Shown one piece after another: positions 48,282-56,675 of a stretch of DNA of 64,000 nt. The DNA lies in assembly GCF_002732165.1 (NCBI RefSeq), contig NZ_MRZO01000003.1, positions 310,001 through 374,000 on the forward strand, in the 5' to 3' direction. The stretch is from Staphylococcus xylosus (lineage in GTDB: Bacteria; Bacillota; Bacilli; Staphylococcales; Staphylococcaceae). Numbering within the stretch: position 1 is the first letter of the stretch; each line of letters begins with the position of its first letter. The position numbers were made by a program, and so were the translations under genes. The notes beneath the pieces are model-generated. The model was not told the origin of the DNA, made no database searches, and saw only the letters and a program-made list of their open reading frames with translations.

Positions 48282-49151
48282 ATGACACAAAGTGAGAATT
48301 TAAAACTTGCACAAAAAGGTGCATACCTGAGTTTAATCGTCTATATTATACTTTCTATTTTGAAATTTATAGTAGGATATATTTATGAATCGGCGGCAGT
48401 AAGAGCTGATAGTATAAACAATATGACTGATATTGTTGTCTCATTAGCAGTTATTATCGGATTGAAAATTTCTATTAAGCCTGCAGACAAAAACCACCCA
48501 TATGGACACTTAAAATCTGAGAATATTTCATCATTACTGGTTTCGTTTATTATTATGTTTGTGGGTATTCAAGTAGTAATTGAAAATTTGCCTAATATAT
48601 TTTCTAATGAACACAGTACACCAAATGCGATTACGATTTATGTCAGTGTTATTAGTGGCGTGATTATGTTAGTCGTTTTTATTATCAATCAAAAGCTTGC
48701 TAAGCGTACAAATAGTAGTTCACTTAATTCAGCTGCAAAAGATAATTTATCAGATGCTTTAGTTAGTATTGGTACCGCGATAGGCTTAGTGTTTACTCAA
48801 TTTGGTTTACCAATCATCGATACATTACTAGCAACGGTTTTAGGACTACTAATCATATATACAGGTTTCGGTATTTTCAAAGAGGCTATCTTTACATTAA
48901 GTGATGGATTTAATGAACAGGAGCTAGAAGCATATAAGAATTATGTATTAGACATTGAAGAAGTGATTGATGTTCATACTATTAAAGGTAGATATCATGG
49001 AAGCAGTATTTTTGTCGATGTAACAATCGTTGTAGATTCAGACTTATCATTAGAAGAAGCGCACCATATTTGTGATAAAGTAGAGCAACATATGCATGCT
49101 AAAGGGATATCGTCTGTGTATGTGCATCCTGAACCTGCTTCAATACAGTAA
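48282..49151 (+). CDS. Cation diffusion facilitator (CDF) metal exporter
   Basis: A 289-residue metal/proton antiporter. Six membrane segments occupy residues 15-205, with the metal site in RADSINNMTDIVVSLA (DxxxD on segment 2) and in KDNLSDALVSIG (segment 5), the HPYGH loop about 73-77, and a C-terminal cytoplasmic domain (EVIDVHTIKGRYHGSSIFVDVTIVVDS). The segment pattern is of the Mn/Fe-type CDF (D rather than H at the first position), which suggests manganese or iron over zinc, with low certainty. AAGGTGG precedes the ATG. Confidence 0.88.
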   Translation: MTQSENLKLAQKGAYLSLIVYIILSILKFIVGYIYESAAVRADSINNMTDIVVSLAVIIGLKISIKPADKNHPYGHLKSENISSLLVSFIIMFVGIQVVIENLPNIFSNEHSTPNAITIYVSVISGVIMLVVFIINQKLAKRTNSSSLNSAAKDNLSDALVSIGTAIGLVFTQFGLPIIDTLLATVLGLLIIYTGFGIFKEAIFTLSDGFNEQELEAYKNYVLDIEEVIDVHTIKGRYHGSSIFVDVTIVVDSDLSLEEAHHICDKVEQHMHAKGISSVYVHPEPASIQ

Positions 49152-49288
49152 AATCGATTATTACAATAAAAAAATATAATTCATAAATATCATACAACTA
49201 AATAGGTATATAGCATTTTGTGTTGTAGTGGATTAAATAGAAAATTCAATTGATAATATTTGTTGAGTCATGTTATAAAATTAATATA

Positions 49289-49353
49289 CAAGGTATCTCG
49301 TCAATTCAGTTTAGTAGTGTTTACTAAACTATTCGAAGGTACCTTGCTTTTTT
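49289..49353 (+). terminator. Terminator of the CDF gene
   Basis: CAAGGTA (49289-49295) with TACCTTG (49340-49346), an inner AGTTTAGTA/TACTAAACT hairpin (49308-49330), then CTTTTTT. Confidence 0.8.
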
Positions 49354-49465
49354 AAAAGTATTTTAATGTGAAGTTACATACGAACATGTTATTTTTGGTG
49401 ATGCACTTGAGGCTACAGGATAAAGGTGTCCCTTAAGAAAGCGACCTACAATATGAAGTATTGAA

Positions 49466-49506
49466 TAAAAAAGAAGCACTCAGATGAATTAAATCATCTA
49501 AGTGCT
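49466..49506 (-). terminator. Terminator of the transglycosylase-like gene
   Basis: AGCACTCAGATGA (49475-49487) with TCATCTAAGTGCT (49494-49506), one mismatch; on the minus strand a CTTTTTT tail. Confidence 0.82.
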
Positions 49507-49572
49507 ATTTTTATGGGATTTATGTCCCAGTATTTGCGTATATTATTTAAACCTAGAAATTAGGTATTATAC

Positions 49573-49950
49573 TTACCACCAGCCGTTAGCTACACGGAAA
49601 TCAATTGCTGCGTCAACTGAACCATAACGTTCTTCGGCATAGTTAATCATACCTTTTGTTTGTTCTTCAACTGATCCAGTTCCCCAAGATTCTTTAGTTT
49701 GTCCTAAACCTCTATAGCCTAATTCATTTACAGCATCTGGGTTACCACTTGATTCTGGCATTACAATATTGTCCCATAAAGCTTTAGTACCGCCTGCTTC
49801 AATAAATTGATCGTATACATCACTTGTTGATTGTGTTGTTTGTTGTACAGGAGTTTCAGCTGCGTCAGCTGTTGACACATTTGAGCTTACACCAAACCCA
49901 GTTGCTGCAATTGTAATCGATGCGAAAGATGCTAATAATAATTTTTTCAT
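49573..49950 (-). CDS. Secreted IsaA/SceD-like transglycosylase domain protein
   Basis: A 125-residue secreted protein. A Sec signal peptide (KKLLLASFASITIAATGFGV... ADAA) is followed after a short Thr/Gln-rich linker by the C-terminal domain of staphylococcal IsaA/SceD: a glutamate in MPESSGNPDAVN (likely catalytic), ELGYRGLGQTKESWGTGS, and the terminal FRVANGWW. It is far shorter than IsaA or SceD (about 230) because the linker region is missing. Strong AGGAGG precedes the ATG. A small extracellular peptidoglycan lytic enzyme is likely. Confidence 0.85.
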   Translation of the reverse strand: MKKLLLASFASITIAATGFGVSSNVSTADAAETPVQQTTQSTSDVYDQFIEAGGTKALWDNIVMPESSGNPDAVNELGYRGLGQTKESWGTGSVEEQTKGMINYAEERYGSVDAAIDFRVANGWW

Positions 49951-50321
49951 TGTTAAAAATCCTCCTAATTGATTTTACCTGTGTTTAGAAATGAAATATA
50001 CAGGTTTTATATTTCTTAATCGTTATGTGCTATATTTACTTATTCATTTTTAATTTCTTAATTCAACGTTTACAACTATAACACTATAAAAAAGCGCGTA
50101 GGTTACAGTGAAATAAAAATAAAGTATCTTTTGTGAATAAAAGAAGACAATTATTTCAAAAACGTGTGTAAATTGTTATAATTTTAATATATAGAGAATC
50201 AAGATAAATACATAAATGCTTTTATGAAAGCATTTATGATATAATTCATAAATTATTTTTGTTGTAACATTTCTGTAAAAAACAGAAAAATTATATTTTA
50301 TTTAATGAAAGAAGGAATAAT
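49951..50321. other. Divergent intergenic region
   Basis: About 370 AT-rich bases between the secreted transglycosylase-like gene (minus) and gpmA (plus), with their promoters. I looked for a WalR double site and found only a pair with wrong spacing. No gene is seen. Confidence 0.5.
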
Positions 50322-51008
50322 ATGCCAAAATTAATTTTATGTAGACATGGACAAAGTGTTTGGAATGCTGAAAATTTATTTACAGGATGGGCAGATGTAG
50401 ATTTATCTGATCAAGGTAAAAACGAGGCTATTACTTCTGGTAAAAAACTAAAAGATCAAGGTATTGAAATTGATATTGTATATACTTCTTTACTAGAAAG
50501 AGCAATTAAGACTACGTTTCACTTGTTAAATGAATCTGATCAATTATTTATCCCAGTTATAAAGTCGTGGAGACTAAATGAAAGACATTATGGTGATTTG
50601 CAGGGTCTGAATAAAGATGACGCACGTGAAAAATTTGGCGAAGAACAAGTACATATTTGGAGACGCTCTTATGACGTTGCGCCACCTAAACAGGGTGAAG
50701 AACAAAGAAATGATTATTTAAATGATAGAAAATATGAACATTTAGATAGAAGAGTTATGCCTGAATCAGAAAGTTTGAAAGATACACTAATAAGAGTAAT
50801 ACCCTATTGGAATGATCAAATCTCTCAACAACTTTTAGACGGTAAAACTGTGCTCGTTTCCGCACATGGTAATTCATTACGTGCGCTTATCAAATATTTG
50901 GAAAATGTATCTGATGAAGATATTATTAGTTATGAAATAAAAACAGGCGCACCATTAATATATGAATTGACAGATGATTTACAGGTAATAGATAAGTACT
51001 ATTTATAA
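50322..51008 (+). CDS. gpmA: 2,3-bisphosphoglycerate-dependent phosphoglycerate mutase
   Basis: Interconverts 3- and 2-phosphoglycerate in glycolysis. The 228-residue protein has the phosphohistidine motif LCRHGQSVWN (His about 8), the substrate loop NLFTGWADVDLSDQG, LNERHYGDLQGLNKDDA, and the second histidine in VSAHGNSLRALIKYLENVS. GAAAGAAGG precedes the ATG; a strong terminator follows. Staphylococci also carry the GpmI type in the glycolytic operon, so this is probably an accessory copy. Confidence 0.95.
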   Translation: MPKLILCRHGQSVWNAENLFTGWADVDLSDQGKNEAITSGKKLKDQGIEIDIVYTSLLERAIKTTFHLLNESDQLFIPVIKSWRLNERHYGDLQGLNKDDAREKFGEEQVHIWRRSYDVAPPKQGEEQRNDYLNDRKYEHLDRRVMPESESLKDTLIRVIPYWNDQISQQLLDGKTVLVSAHGNSLRALIKYLENVSDEDIISYEIKTGAPLIYELTDDLQVIDKYYL

Positions 51009-51025
51009 TACAAAAATTTATATGA

Positions 51026-51064
51026 AAAAGGACCGAGGCATTGTTTTCATGTCTCGGTCCTTTT
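51026..51064 (+). terminator. Terminator of gpmA
   Basis: AAAAGGACCGAGGCAT (51026-51041) pairs with ATGTCTCGGTCCTTTT (51049-51064). The inner stem is the same as in the dsdA terminator at 848-879. Confidence 0.9.
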
Positions 51065-51210
51065 GTATGTGTATTAATACTTGTATATTTGATTCTGCAG
51101 TTAGTTACTTAAGACTTGAGATTGGGCTTATCAAGTCTTATTTATAACATTTTAATATTAGGGGGATCACTACCAAATTATTAATCTGCAATAAATAAAG
51201 AGTTAATGAA

Positions 51211-51315
51211 TTATTTATTACGCTTATGTTGTTGAATAATCTTACGTGCACGTTTTCTTGTTTTAATGTTTGGGCTATTCAAGTTACGTCGTGCTGTTTG
51301 TAAATCTAATTTCAT
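51211..51315 (-). CDS. 34-residue basic protein under Zur-type control
   Basis: A very short gene: 34 residues starting MKLDLQTARRNLNSPNIK and ending KRNK, with twelve Lys/Arg. A near-perfect ribosome site AAGGAGGTC lies 7 bases upstream of the ATG, and a promoter and Zur-type operator (51368-51424) are placed correctly, so it is a real gene. I recall similar tiny proteins in Firmicutes annotated putative metal homeostasis protein; no function is proven. No metal-binding Cys or His cluster is present (one His). The operator suggests it is made under zinc shortage. Confidence 0.8.
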   Translation of the reverse strand: MKLDLQTARRNLNSPNIKTRKRARKIIQQHKRNK

Positions 51316-51367
51316 AAGATATGACCTCCTTCACAAAAGTAATTATGAAGGCAACATGCAATTTTGT

Positions 51368-51424
51368 AAATAGTAATTGTTACGATTTGATCGAAAAATA
51401 GCACTTTTCTGAACGATATGTCAA
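51368..51424 (-). promoter_or_regulatory. Promoter and Zur-type box of the 34-aa gene
   Basis: On the minus strand TTGACA (51419-51424), 18-base spacer, TATTTT (51395-51400). Over the expected start of transcription lies a 21-bp box (51368-51388), AAATCGTAA-CAA-TTACTATTT, whose reverse complement is identical to the box at 54928-54948 before adcA. Confidence 0.72.
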
Positions 51425-51536
51425 AATTACAATATTTTTGAGTATTTTTAATGTTATATTCAAAAAATATATGTATAATGCACCAATGTGGCTCATTTCT
51501 CAAAGGCTAAACTAATAGAAAATGTAGGAGATAAAA

Positions 51537-52982
51537 ATGACTCAAAAAACTAAAATAATAATGATATTGATGATGTTGTTTGGTGGTTTCTTCGGACTTT
51601 TAAATGAAACATTGTTGACTACAGCATTACCAAGTATAATGACAGACTTTAATATAGATTATACGCAAGTACAATGGCTAACTACAGCGTTCTTATTAAC
51701 TAACGGCGTCGTTATACCATTATCGGCAATGGTGATTCAACGCTTTTCGACAAGACAAGTATTTTTAACGGCAATTTTAATATTCTTTATTGGTACAATT
51801 ATTGCGGGCTTTAGTCCGAATTTTACAGTTTTATTAAGTGCAAGAATTGTTCAAGCACTTGGTTCAGGTATCATGATGCCTTTAATGATGACAACTATAC
51901 TAGATATATTTGAACCACACGAACGTGGTAAATATATGGGGACTTTTGGTCTAGTGATTGGCTTGGCTCCAGCGATTGGTCCAACTCTATCAGGTTATCT
52001 AGTTGAATACTTTGATTGGCGCTCGTTATTCCATGTAGTTGCTCCAATTGCAGCGTTGACATTTATAGGCGCATTTAAATTTGTGAAAAACGTAGGAACA
52101 AATAGAAAAGCACCAATTGATATAATATCCATTTCCTTATCAGTATTAGGATTTGGTGGGCTCCTATATGGTACAAGTTCAATTTCACGCGACGGGTGGA
52201 ACGATCCTATCGTTTTAACGTCAGTGATAGGAGGTATAATTCTTGTTGCGATTTTTATTTTCCGTCAAACAAGACTAGAAACACCATTACTTGATTTTTC
52301 AGTATTTAAAAATAGCCAATTTGCAGTAGGTATTGTTATTATGGCGTTTACAATGATATCAATGATAGGTTCAGAAACTGTACTTCCAATGTTTGTCCAA
52401 AACATAATGAATGATTCTGCACTTCAATCAGGATTGATATTATTACCTGGTGCGATCGTAATGGGTATTATGTCTGTAGCTTCAGGTTTTTTATATGAAA
52501 AGTATGGCGCGAAAATATTAGCATTTATCGGTATGCTCATTGTAGTAATTACAACATCATACTTTGTTATAATGGATGAAAATACTTCTGCAGCAATACT
52601 AGCAACTGTTTATGCAATTCGTATGATTGGTATTGCACTTGGATTAATGCCACTAATGACACATACAATGAATCAATTATCTCGTGATATGAACGCCCAT
52701 GGTTCTTCTATGACTAATACGGTGCAACAGATATCTGCTTCAATAGGGACAGCAGGTTTAATTACAATCATGAGTCAAGTAGCAAAAGATTTCACTCCTA
52801 ATATGAGTGATTACAAAGGCATGGGTAAAAAAGAAATGGCCATGCAAATACAACATGAAGCACTATTAAGTGGTTATCATGCAGCTTTCTGGTTTGCAGT
52901 AATTATTTCGTTTATTAGCTTAATCAGTGTGTTTATGTTGAAAAGTAAACGTAAAATTGAACAAGAACAAGAAAATTTATAA
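51537..52982 (+). CDS. MFS drug-type exporter (DHA2/EmrB-LmrB family)
   Basis: A 481-residue, 14-segment exporter. The DHA2 signature appears at the start (LNETLLTTALPSIMTDF and VQWLTTAFLLTNGVVIPLSA) and motif C-like GLAPAIGPTLSGYLVEYFDWR about residue 140. Relatives export lincosamides or fatty-acid-like toxic compounds. GTAGGAG precedes the ATG; TATAAT is at 51474-51479. The Zur-type box of the divergent gene is 86 bases upstream of this -10, too far for simple repression. Confidence 0.88.
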   Translation: MTQKTKIIMILMMLFGGFFGLLNETLLTTALPSIMTDFNIDYTQVQWLTTAFLLTNGVVIPLSAMVIQRFSTRQVFLTAILIFFIGTIIAGFSPNFTVLLSARIVQALGSGIMMPLMMTTILDIFEPHERGKYMGTFGLVIGLAPAIGPTLSGYLVEYFDWRSLFHVVAPIAALTFIGAFKFVKNVGTNRKAPIDIISISLSVLGFGGLLYGTSSISRDGWNDPIVLTSVIGGIILVAIFIFRQTRLETPLLDFSVFKNSQFAVGIVIMAFTMISMIGSETVLPMFVQNIMNDSALQSGLILLPGAIVMGIMSVASGFLYEKYGAKILAFIGMLIVVITTSYFVIMDENTSAAILATVYAIRMIGIALGLMPLMTHTMNQLSRDMNAHGSSMTNTVQQISASIGTAGLITIMSQVAKDFTPNMSDYKGMGKKEMAMQIQHEALLSGYHAAFWFAVIISFISLISVFMLKSKRKIEQEQENL

Positions 52983-52991
52983 TAATGGAGC

Positions 52992-53348
52992 GTGAGCCTC
53001 ATAGAACATTCGATGAGATTAAATGATGAACCATTTCAATTAGTAAAAGAAGGTACAAAGACCATTGAAGTGAGACTGAATGATGCTAAAAGACAGGAAA
53101 TACAAAGTGGAGACTTTATTACTTTTACAAATTTAAAATCGGCAGAGCAAATAACAGTTGAGGTTATTAGAACCGAAGTATTTACATCGTTTCAAGCACT
53201 GTTGAATCATTATTCAAATCAAGTGACTGGCTTTAGCAATGATATACAATTATCACAAAAATTAGCATCAATTTACCAGATATACTCACAAACAGATGAG
53301 TTAGATTACGGAGCGTTAGCGATTGAACTTCGATTAATAACCAAATAG
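52992..53348 (+). CDS. ASCH domain protein
   Basis: A 118-residue ASCH (PUA-like) domain: the core MRLNDEPFQLVKEGTKTIEVRLND and RQEIQSGDFITFTN match the family's putative RNA/ligand-binding face, YqfB/RlmI-like. Function unknown; related proteins bind RNA or hydrolyse N4-acetylcytidine. The start is doubtful: GTG 52992 has GGAG only one base away and follows the MFS stop by 9 bases, so reinitiation is plausible; ATG 53013 has no ribosome site. Confidence 0.78.
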   Translation: MSLIEHSMRLNDEPFQLVKEGTKTIEVRLNDAKRQEIQSGDFITFTNLKSAEQITVEVIRTEVFTSFQALLNHYSNQVTGFSNDIQLSQKLASIYQIYSQTDELDYGALAIELRLITK

Positions 53349-53723
53349 TTTCAATCATATAAAGTAGACTAAATGATATAACTCAAAACACCTATTTATT
53401 ATTGTAATATGTAACTAAAAGTTGGCTTTTAAGCCTAAACTTTAAGTAATGCATAACTAATAAAATAAATGGGTGTTTTTATAGAATTAGTTATTTTTAC
53501 GTGTGATTTAAAGCTATTATTGAATTGCTGTACACTGCATTCAGTTGGTTATCATGAAGATTACTAATAATCCTCAAAAAAGTTACAGCAATTTATATCA
53601 TGTGCTTTATTACATATTGATATAGTATATTTTATATATTGGGTGTATGATAATATTTATGGTGATAATGTATATTTAAATATCTACTTGATATAGATAA
53701 GTTTTAGGAGTGAATTGTATATT
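53349..53723. other. Intergenic region with a large fold-back structure
   Basis: About 375 bases between the ASCH gene and the lipoprotein gene. It holds the structured element 53385-53480 and AT-rich promoter DNA; no gene is visible. Confidence 0.55.
53385..53480 (+). terminator. Long fold-back terminator or small-RNA-like element
   Basis: AAAACACCTATTTATT (53385-53400) pairs with AATAAATGGGTGTTTT (53464-53479, one G-U pair), closing a 63-base interior that has its own hairpin AAAGTTGGCTT/AAGCCTAAACTTT (53418-53442). A T run follows the outer stem. Confidence 0.6.
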
Positions 53724-54092
53724 ATGAAGAAGTTATTGATTTTACTTGCTATATTTGGACTGGTACTTGCTGGATGTAGTAGTGGAAAATATGCTGATAA
53801 AATAGATAAGGCAGTAAATAAGCAACAGCAATATCAAAAAGAACTTGCTAAACAACAAAAAGGCGATGTGGAACGTAAATTTGATAAAAAAGACGCTAAT
53901 ATCTACGTTAATGAAAAAGGAAAACACGTTACAATTGCTTATAAACCATTTAAAAATGATGAGGAAGTTCATTATTATACTTATAAGTTTAAAGATGGAA
54001 AAGCAAAGTATATAAAAGATTTTAATTCTAAAGGTTATTTACATAAACATGAACCAGATTATAAAGAAGAAAATATGGATCTGGAAGAATAA
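53724..54092 (+). CDS. Cystatin-like fold lipoprotein (DUF4467 type)
   Basis: A 122-residue lipoprotein: MKKLLILLAIFGLVLAGC with lipobox LAGC, then a small, charged domain (NIYVNEKGKHVTIAYKPF, YTYKFKDGKAKYIKDF) that fits the staphylococcal DUF4467 cystatin-like family. Function unknown. I start at ATG 53724; TAGGAG is 13 bases upstream, a long gap, while TTG 53715 is only four bases away. The DsbA lipoprotein gene follows after 40 bases, so the two may be co-transcribed. Confidence 0.8.
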   Translation: MKKLLILLAIFGLVLAGCSSGKYADKIDKAVNKQQQYQKELAKQQKGDVERKFDKKDANIYVNEKGKHVTIAYKPFKNDEEVHYYTYKFKDGKAKYIKDFNSKGYLHKHEPDYKEENMDLEE

Positions 54093-54132
54093 CAAAAATA
54101 AAATAACGAGTTAGAGGTGTACTAATAGTAAT

Positions 54133-54735
54133 ATGAAAAAGTTATGGTTATGTATAGGATTAGTAGCTATTATGATATTAGTCACAGCATGTTCAAGTGA
54201 TCAACATGTACATAAAGATGATAAAATAGATGAAAATGGCAAAATTAAAATAATTGAATATGGTGATTTTAAATGTCCATACTGTAAAAAGGTAGAAACT
54301 AATGTAATGCCTAAATTAAAAAAAGAATATGTCGATAAAGACAAGGTAGATTATCAATTCGTAAATATGGCATTTTTAGGTGATGACTCTATTATAGGTT
54401 CAAGGGCTGGTCACGCTGTTAAGCAAGTTGCACCGGATCAATATTTAACATTTCAAAAGTTAATGTTTGAGCAGCAACCAGACTCTGAAAAGGAATGGAT
54501 TAATAAATCATTAGTAGATAACCAAATAGATAAATTAACGATAAACCAAGATATGAAAGATAAAATTAAAAAGGAATATACAACGCCAGACAGTAAATCT
54601 TGGAAAGCTGCAAAGAAAGATCAAAAGCAAGCTAAAGAAAACCATGTTGAGACAGCACCAACAGTATATGTTGGCGGTGAAAAATTAGAAGACCCTTATA
54701 AATTTAAAAATTATAAAAAAATATTAGATAAATAA
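54133..54735 (+). CDS. dsbA: DsbA-family thiol-disulfide oxidoreductase lipoprotein
   Basis: An extracellular, lipid-anchored disulfide oxidase of 200 residues. Signal and lipobox: LVAIMILVTAC. The active site is CPYC in IIEYGDFKCPYCKKVETNVMPKL (about residues 54-57), the cis-proline loop is VETAPTVYVGGEKLEDPY. It closely resembles S. aureus DsbA in length and in blocks such as FVNMAFLGDDSIIGSRAGHAV. AGAGGTG lies 12 bases before the ATG. A 19-bp terminator follows. Staphylococci lack DsbB; electrons are thought to pass to small oxidants. Confidence 0.93.
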   Translation: MKKLWLCIGLVAIMILVTACSSDQHVHKDDKIDENGKIKIIEYGDFKCPYCKKVETNVMPKLKKEYVDKDKVDYQFVNMAFLGDDSIIGSRAGHAVKQVAPDQYLTFQKLMFEQQPDSEKEWINKSLVDNQIDKLTINQDMKDKIKKEYTTPDSKSWKAAKKDQKQAKENHVETAPTVYVGGEKLEDPYKFKNYKKILDK

Positions 54736-54797
54736 ACATAATTGTATGTATAGTATACTGTGAATCATTATAATTTATAATAAAATGCTTTATTAAA

Positions 54798-54847
54798 GTG
54801 GTGTAACTAGACTTATTAAGATATAAGTCTAGCTACGCCGCTTTTTT
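54798..54847 (+). terminator. Terminator of dsbA
   Basis: A 19-bp stem with G-U pairs, GTGGTGTAACTAGACTTAT (54798-54816) with 54823-54841, followed by six T residues. Confidence 0.9.
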
Positions 54848-54859
54848 ATAATATATTTT

Positions 54860-54880
54860 AAATCGTAAAAATTACGATTA
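54860..54880 (+). promoter_or_regulatory. Upstream Zur-type box of adcA
   Basis: AAATCGTAA-AAA-TTACGATTA matches the Zur consensus of low-G+C bacteria (AAATCGTAATNATTACGATTT) closely, with an almost symmetrical dyad. It lies 15 bases upstream of the -35. Confidence 0.75.
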
Positions 54881-54895
54881 ATTCTCTGTTTACTA

Positions 54896-54948
54896 TTGCG
54901 CTTTGGAAAAAAGAGGCATATAATTATAAATCGTAACAATTACTATTT
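54896..54948 (+). promoter_or_regulatory. adcA promoter and proximal Zur-type box
   Basis: TTGCGC (54896-54901), 17-base spacer, TATAAT (54919-54924). A 21-bp Zur-type box (54928-54948), AAATCGTAA-CAA-TTACTATTT, covers the expected transcription start, 12 bases before the start codon. Confidence 0.78.
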
Positions 54949-54960
54949 GGGGGTTTAGAA

Positions 54961-56505
54961 ATGAAAAAATATACATATATTATGTTCAGCGTTATAGCTT
55001 TAGTAATGGTGCTAGCAGGGTGTGGCAAAGCTGATTCTGATAAGGGAAACGAAAAAATAAAAGTTAATACAACTGTATTTCCTTTAAAATCATTTGCAGA
55101 AGAGATTGGTGGCAAACATGTAGAAGTGGAGTCTATTTATCCTGCAGGTACAGATTTACATAGTTATGAACCAACGCAAAAAGATATTATAAATGCTTCA
55201 AAAGCGGATTTATTCGTTTATACTGGCGATAATTTAGATCCTGTTGCAAAAAAAGTTGCAGCTACAATTAAAAAAGATGACCAAAAACTATCTTTAGAAG
55301 ATAAATTAGATAAATCACAATTACTTACTGATCAACATAATCACGATGAATCTGAACATGAAGAGAATCATGAACACGAACAGGGTGAACACCATCATCA
55401 TGGTGGATACGATCCACACGTTTGGTTAGATCCAAAGCATGATCAAGTTTTTGCAAAAGCAATTAAAGATGAATTGATTAAAAAAGATCCTGATAATAAG
55501 AAGTATTATGAAAAAAATTATAAGAAATTAAATGACGAATTAAAAAATATTGATGAGAAGTTAAAAGAAACTAGCAGTAAGAAGCAGGGAAATACAGTAT
55601 TCATTTCACATGAATCTATTGGTTATCTAGCTGACAGATATGGCTTTGTCCAAAAAGGCGTTCAGAATATGAATGCGGAAGACCCTTCACAAAAAGCACT
55701 TACAAAAATTGTTAAAGAAATCAAAGAATCAGGTGCGAAATATATATTATACGAAGATAATGTATCTAATAAAGTAACAGATACAATAAGAAAAGAAACA
55801 TCAGCGAAACCATTAAAATTCTATAATATGGAATCATTGAATAAAGAACAACAAAAAGATGAAAATTTAACTTATCAAAAATTAATGGAAGAAAATATTA
55901 AAAATATTGATAAAGCATTAAGTGATAATATCCATAGTGATGATGATCAACATGAGTCGAAACATGATAAGGCTATTTCGGATGGTTATTTTAAAGATAA
56001 ACAAGTTAAAGATAGAGCATTATCTGATTATAAAGGAGATTGGCAATCGGTTTATCCTTATCTTAAAGATGGTACTTTAGACGATGTGATGAAGCATAAA
56101 GCTGAAGATGATGATGCTATGTCTGCTAAAGAATATAAAGCTTACTATGATAAAGGGTATAAAACAGATATAGATAAGATAAAAATTACTGATGATACAA
56201 TTACATTTAACAAAAATGGGAAAGATATAACTGGAAAATATAGTTACGATGGTAAAGATATTTTGAAATATGAAAAGGGGAATAGAGGCGTTAGATACAC
56301 ATATAAATTAGTAGATGATAATAAGGAATTACCAAAATATGTTCAATTCAGTGATCATAATATAGGGCCTAAGAAAACAGGACATTTCCATATTTTTACA
56401 GGTGACGATAAAGACAAAGTGTTGAAAGAACTAGATAACTGGCCAACTTATTATCCTGAAAAATTAACGAAAACTGAAATCAAAGAAGAGATGTTGGCGC
56501 ACTAA
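54961..56505 (+). CDS. adcA: Zinc ABC transporter substrate-binding lipoprotein AdcA with ZinT domain
   Basis: Captures zinc outside the cell for an AdcBC-type importer. The 514 residues show a lipoprotein signal (VMVLAGC), a ZnuA-like domain (TTVFPLKSFAEEIGG, the His-rich loop about 122-150, YDPHVWLDP, FISHESIGYLADRYGF) and, from about residue 335, a ZinT domain (LSDYKGDWQSVYPYLKDGTLDDVMKHKAEDDDAM and the C-terminal HIFTGDD). The fusion is the normal form in staphylococci and streptococci. The importer ATPase and permease genes are not adjacent. Two Zur-type boxes flank the promoter. GGGGG precedes the ATG. Confidence 0.94.
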   Translation: MKKYTYIMFSVIALVMVLAGCGKADSDKGNEKIKVNTTVFPLKSFAEEIGGKHVEVESIYPAGTDLHSYEPTQKDIINASKADLFVYTGDNLDPVAKKVAATIKKDDQKLSLEDKLDKSQLLTDQHNHDESEHEENHEHEQGEHHHHGGYDPHVWLDPKHDQVFAKAIKDELIKKDPDNKKYYEKNYKKLNDELKNIDEKLKETSSKKQGNTVFISHESIGYLADRYGFVQKGVQNMNAEDPSQKALTKIVKEIKESGAKYILYEDNVSNKVTDTIRKETSAKPLKFYNMESLNKEQQKDENLTYQKLMEENIKNIDKALSDNIHSDDDQHESKHDKAISDGYFKDKQVKDRALSDYKGDWQSVYPYLKDGTLDDVMKHKAEDDDAMSAKEYKAYYDKGYKTDIDKIKITDDTITFNKNGKDITGKYSYDGKDILKYEKGNRGVRYTYKLVDDNKELPKYVQFSDHNIGPKKTGHFHIFTGDDKDKVLKELDNWPTYYPEKLTKTEIKEEMLAH

Positions 56506-56675
56506 ATATCATTATACCTACATTTAGATTTTATATTTTAAATGCATGAATTTCTATTTAAAGGGAATAAAATATAAAGAAACAAAGAAAATAAGCTTTT
56601 TTTGTTGATATATATTATATAGTTGGTATAATTAGTATATTAACAAAACTTAAATACTTTGGAGGTATGTTTATA

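Larger units (their letters stand above)
49152..49572. other. Convergent intergenic region with two terminators
   Basis: About 420 bases between convergent genes. It holds the CDF terminator (49289-49353) and the terminator of the secreted protein gene (49466-49506). No gene is visible. Confidence 0.6.

Noticed and set aside
50041..50100. Possible WalR double site before the transglycosylase-like gene
   Set aside because: Two TGTWAH-like hexamers are present on the minus strand but are only 3 bases apart instead of 5.
51368..51479. Zur control of the divergent DHA2 exporter gene
   Set aside because: The box ends 86 bases upstream of the exporter's TATAAT, too far for simple repression, and nothing ties the exporter to zinc.
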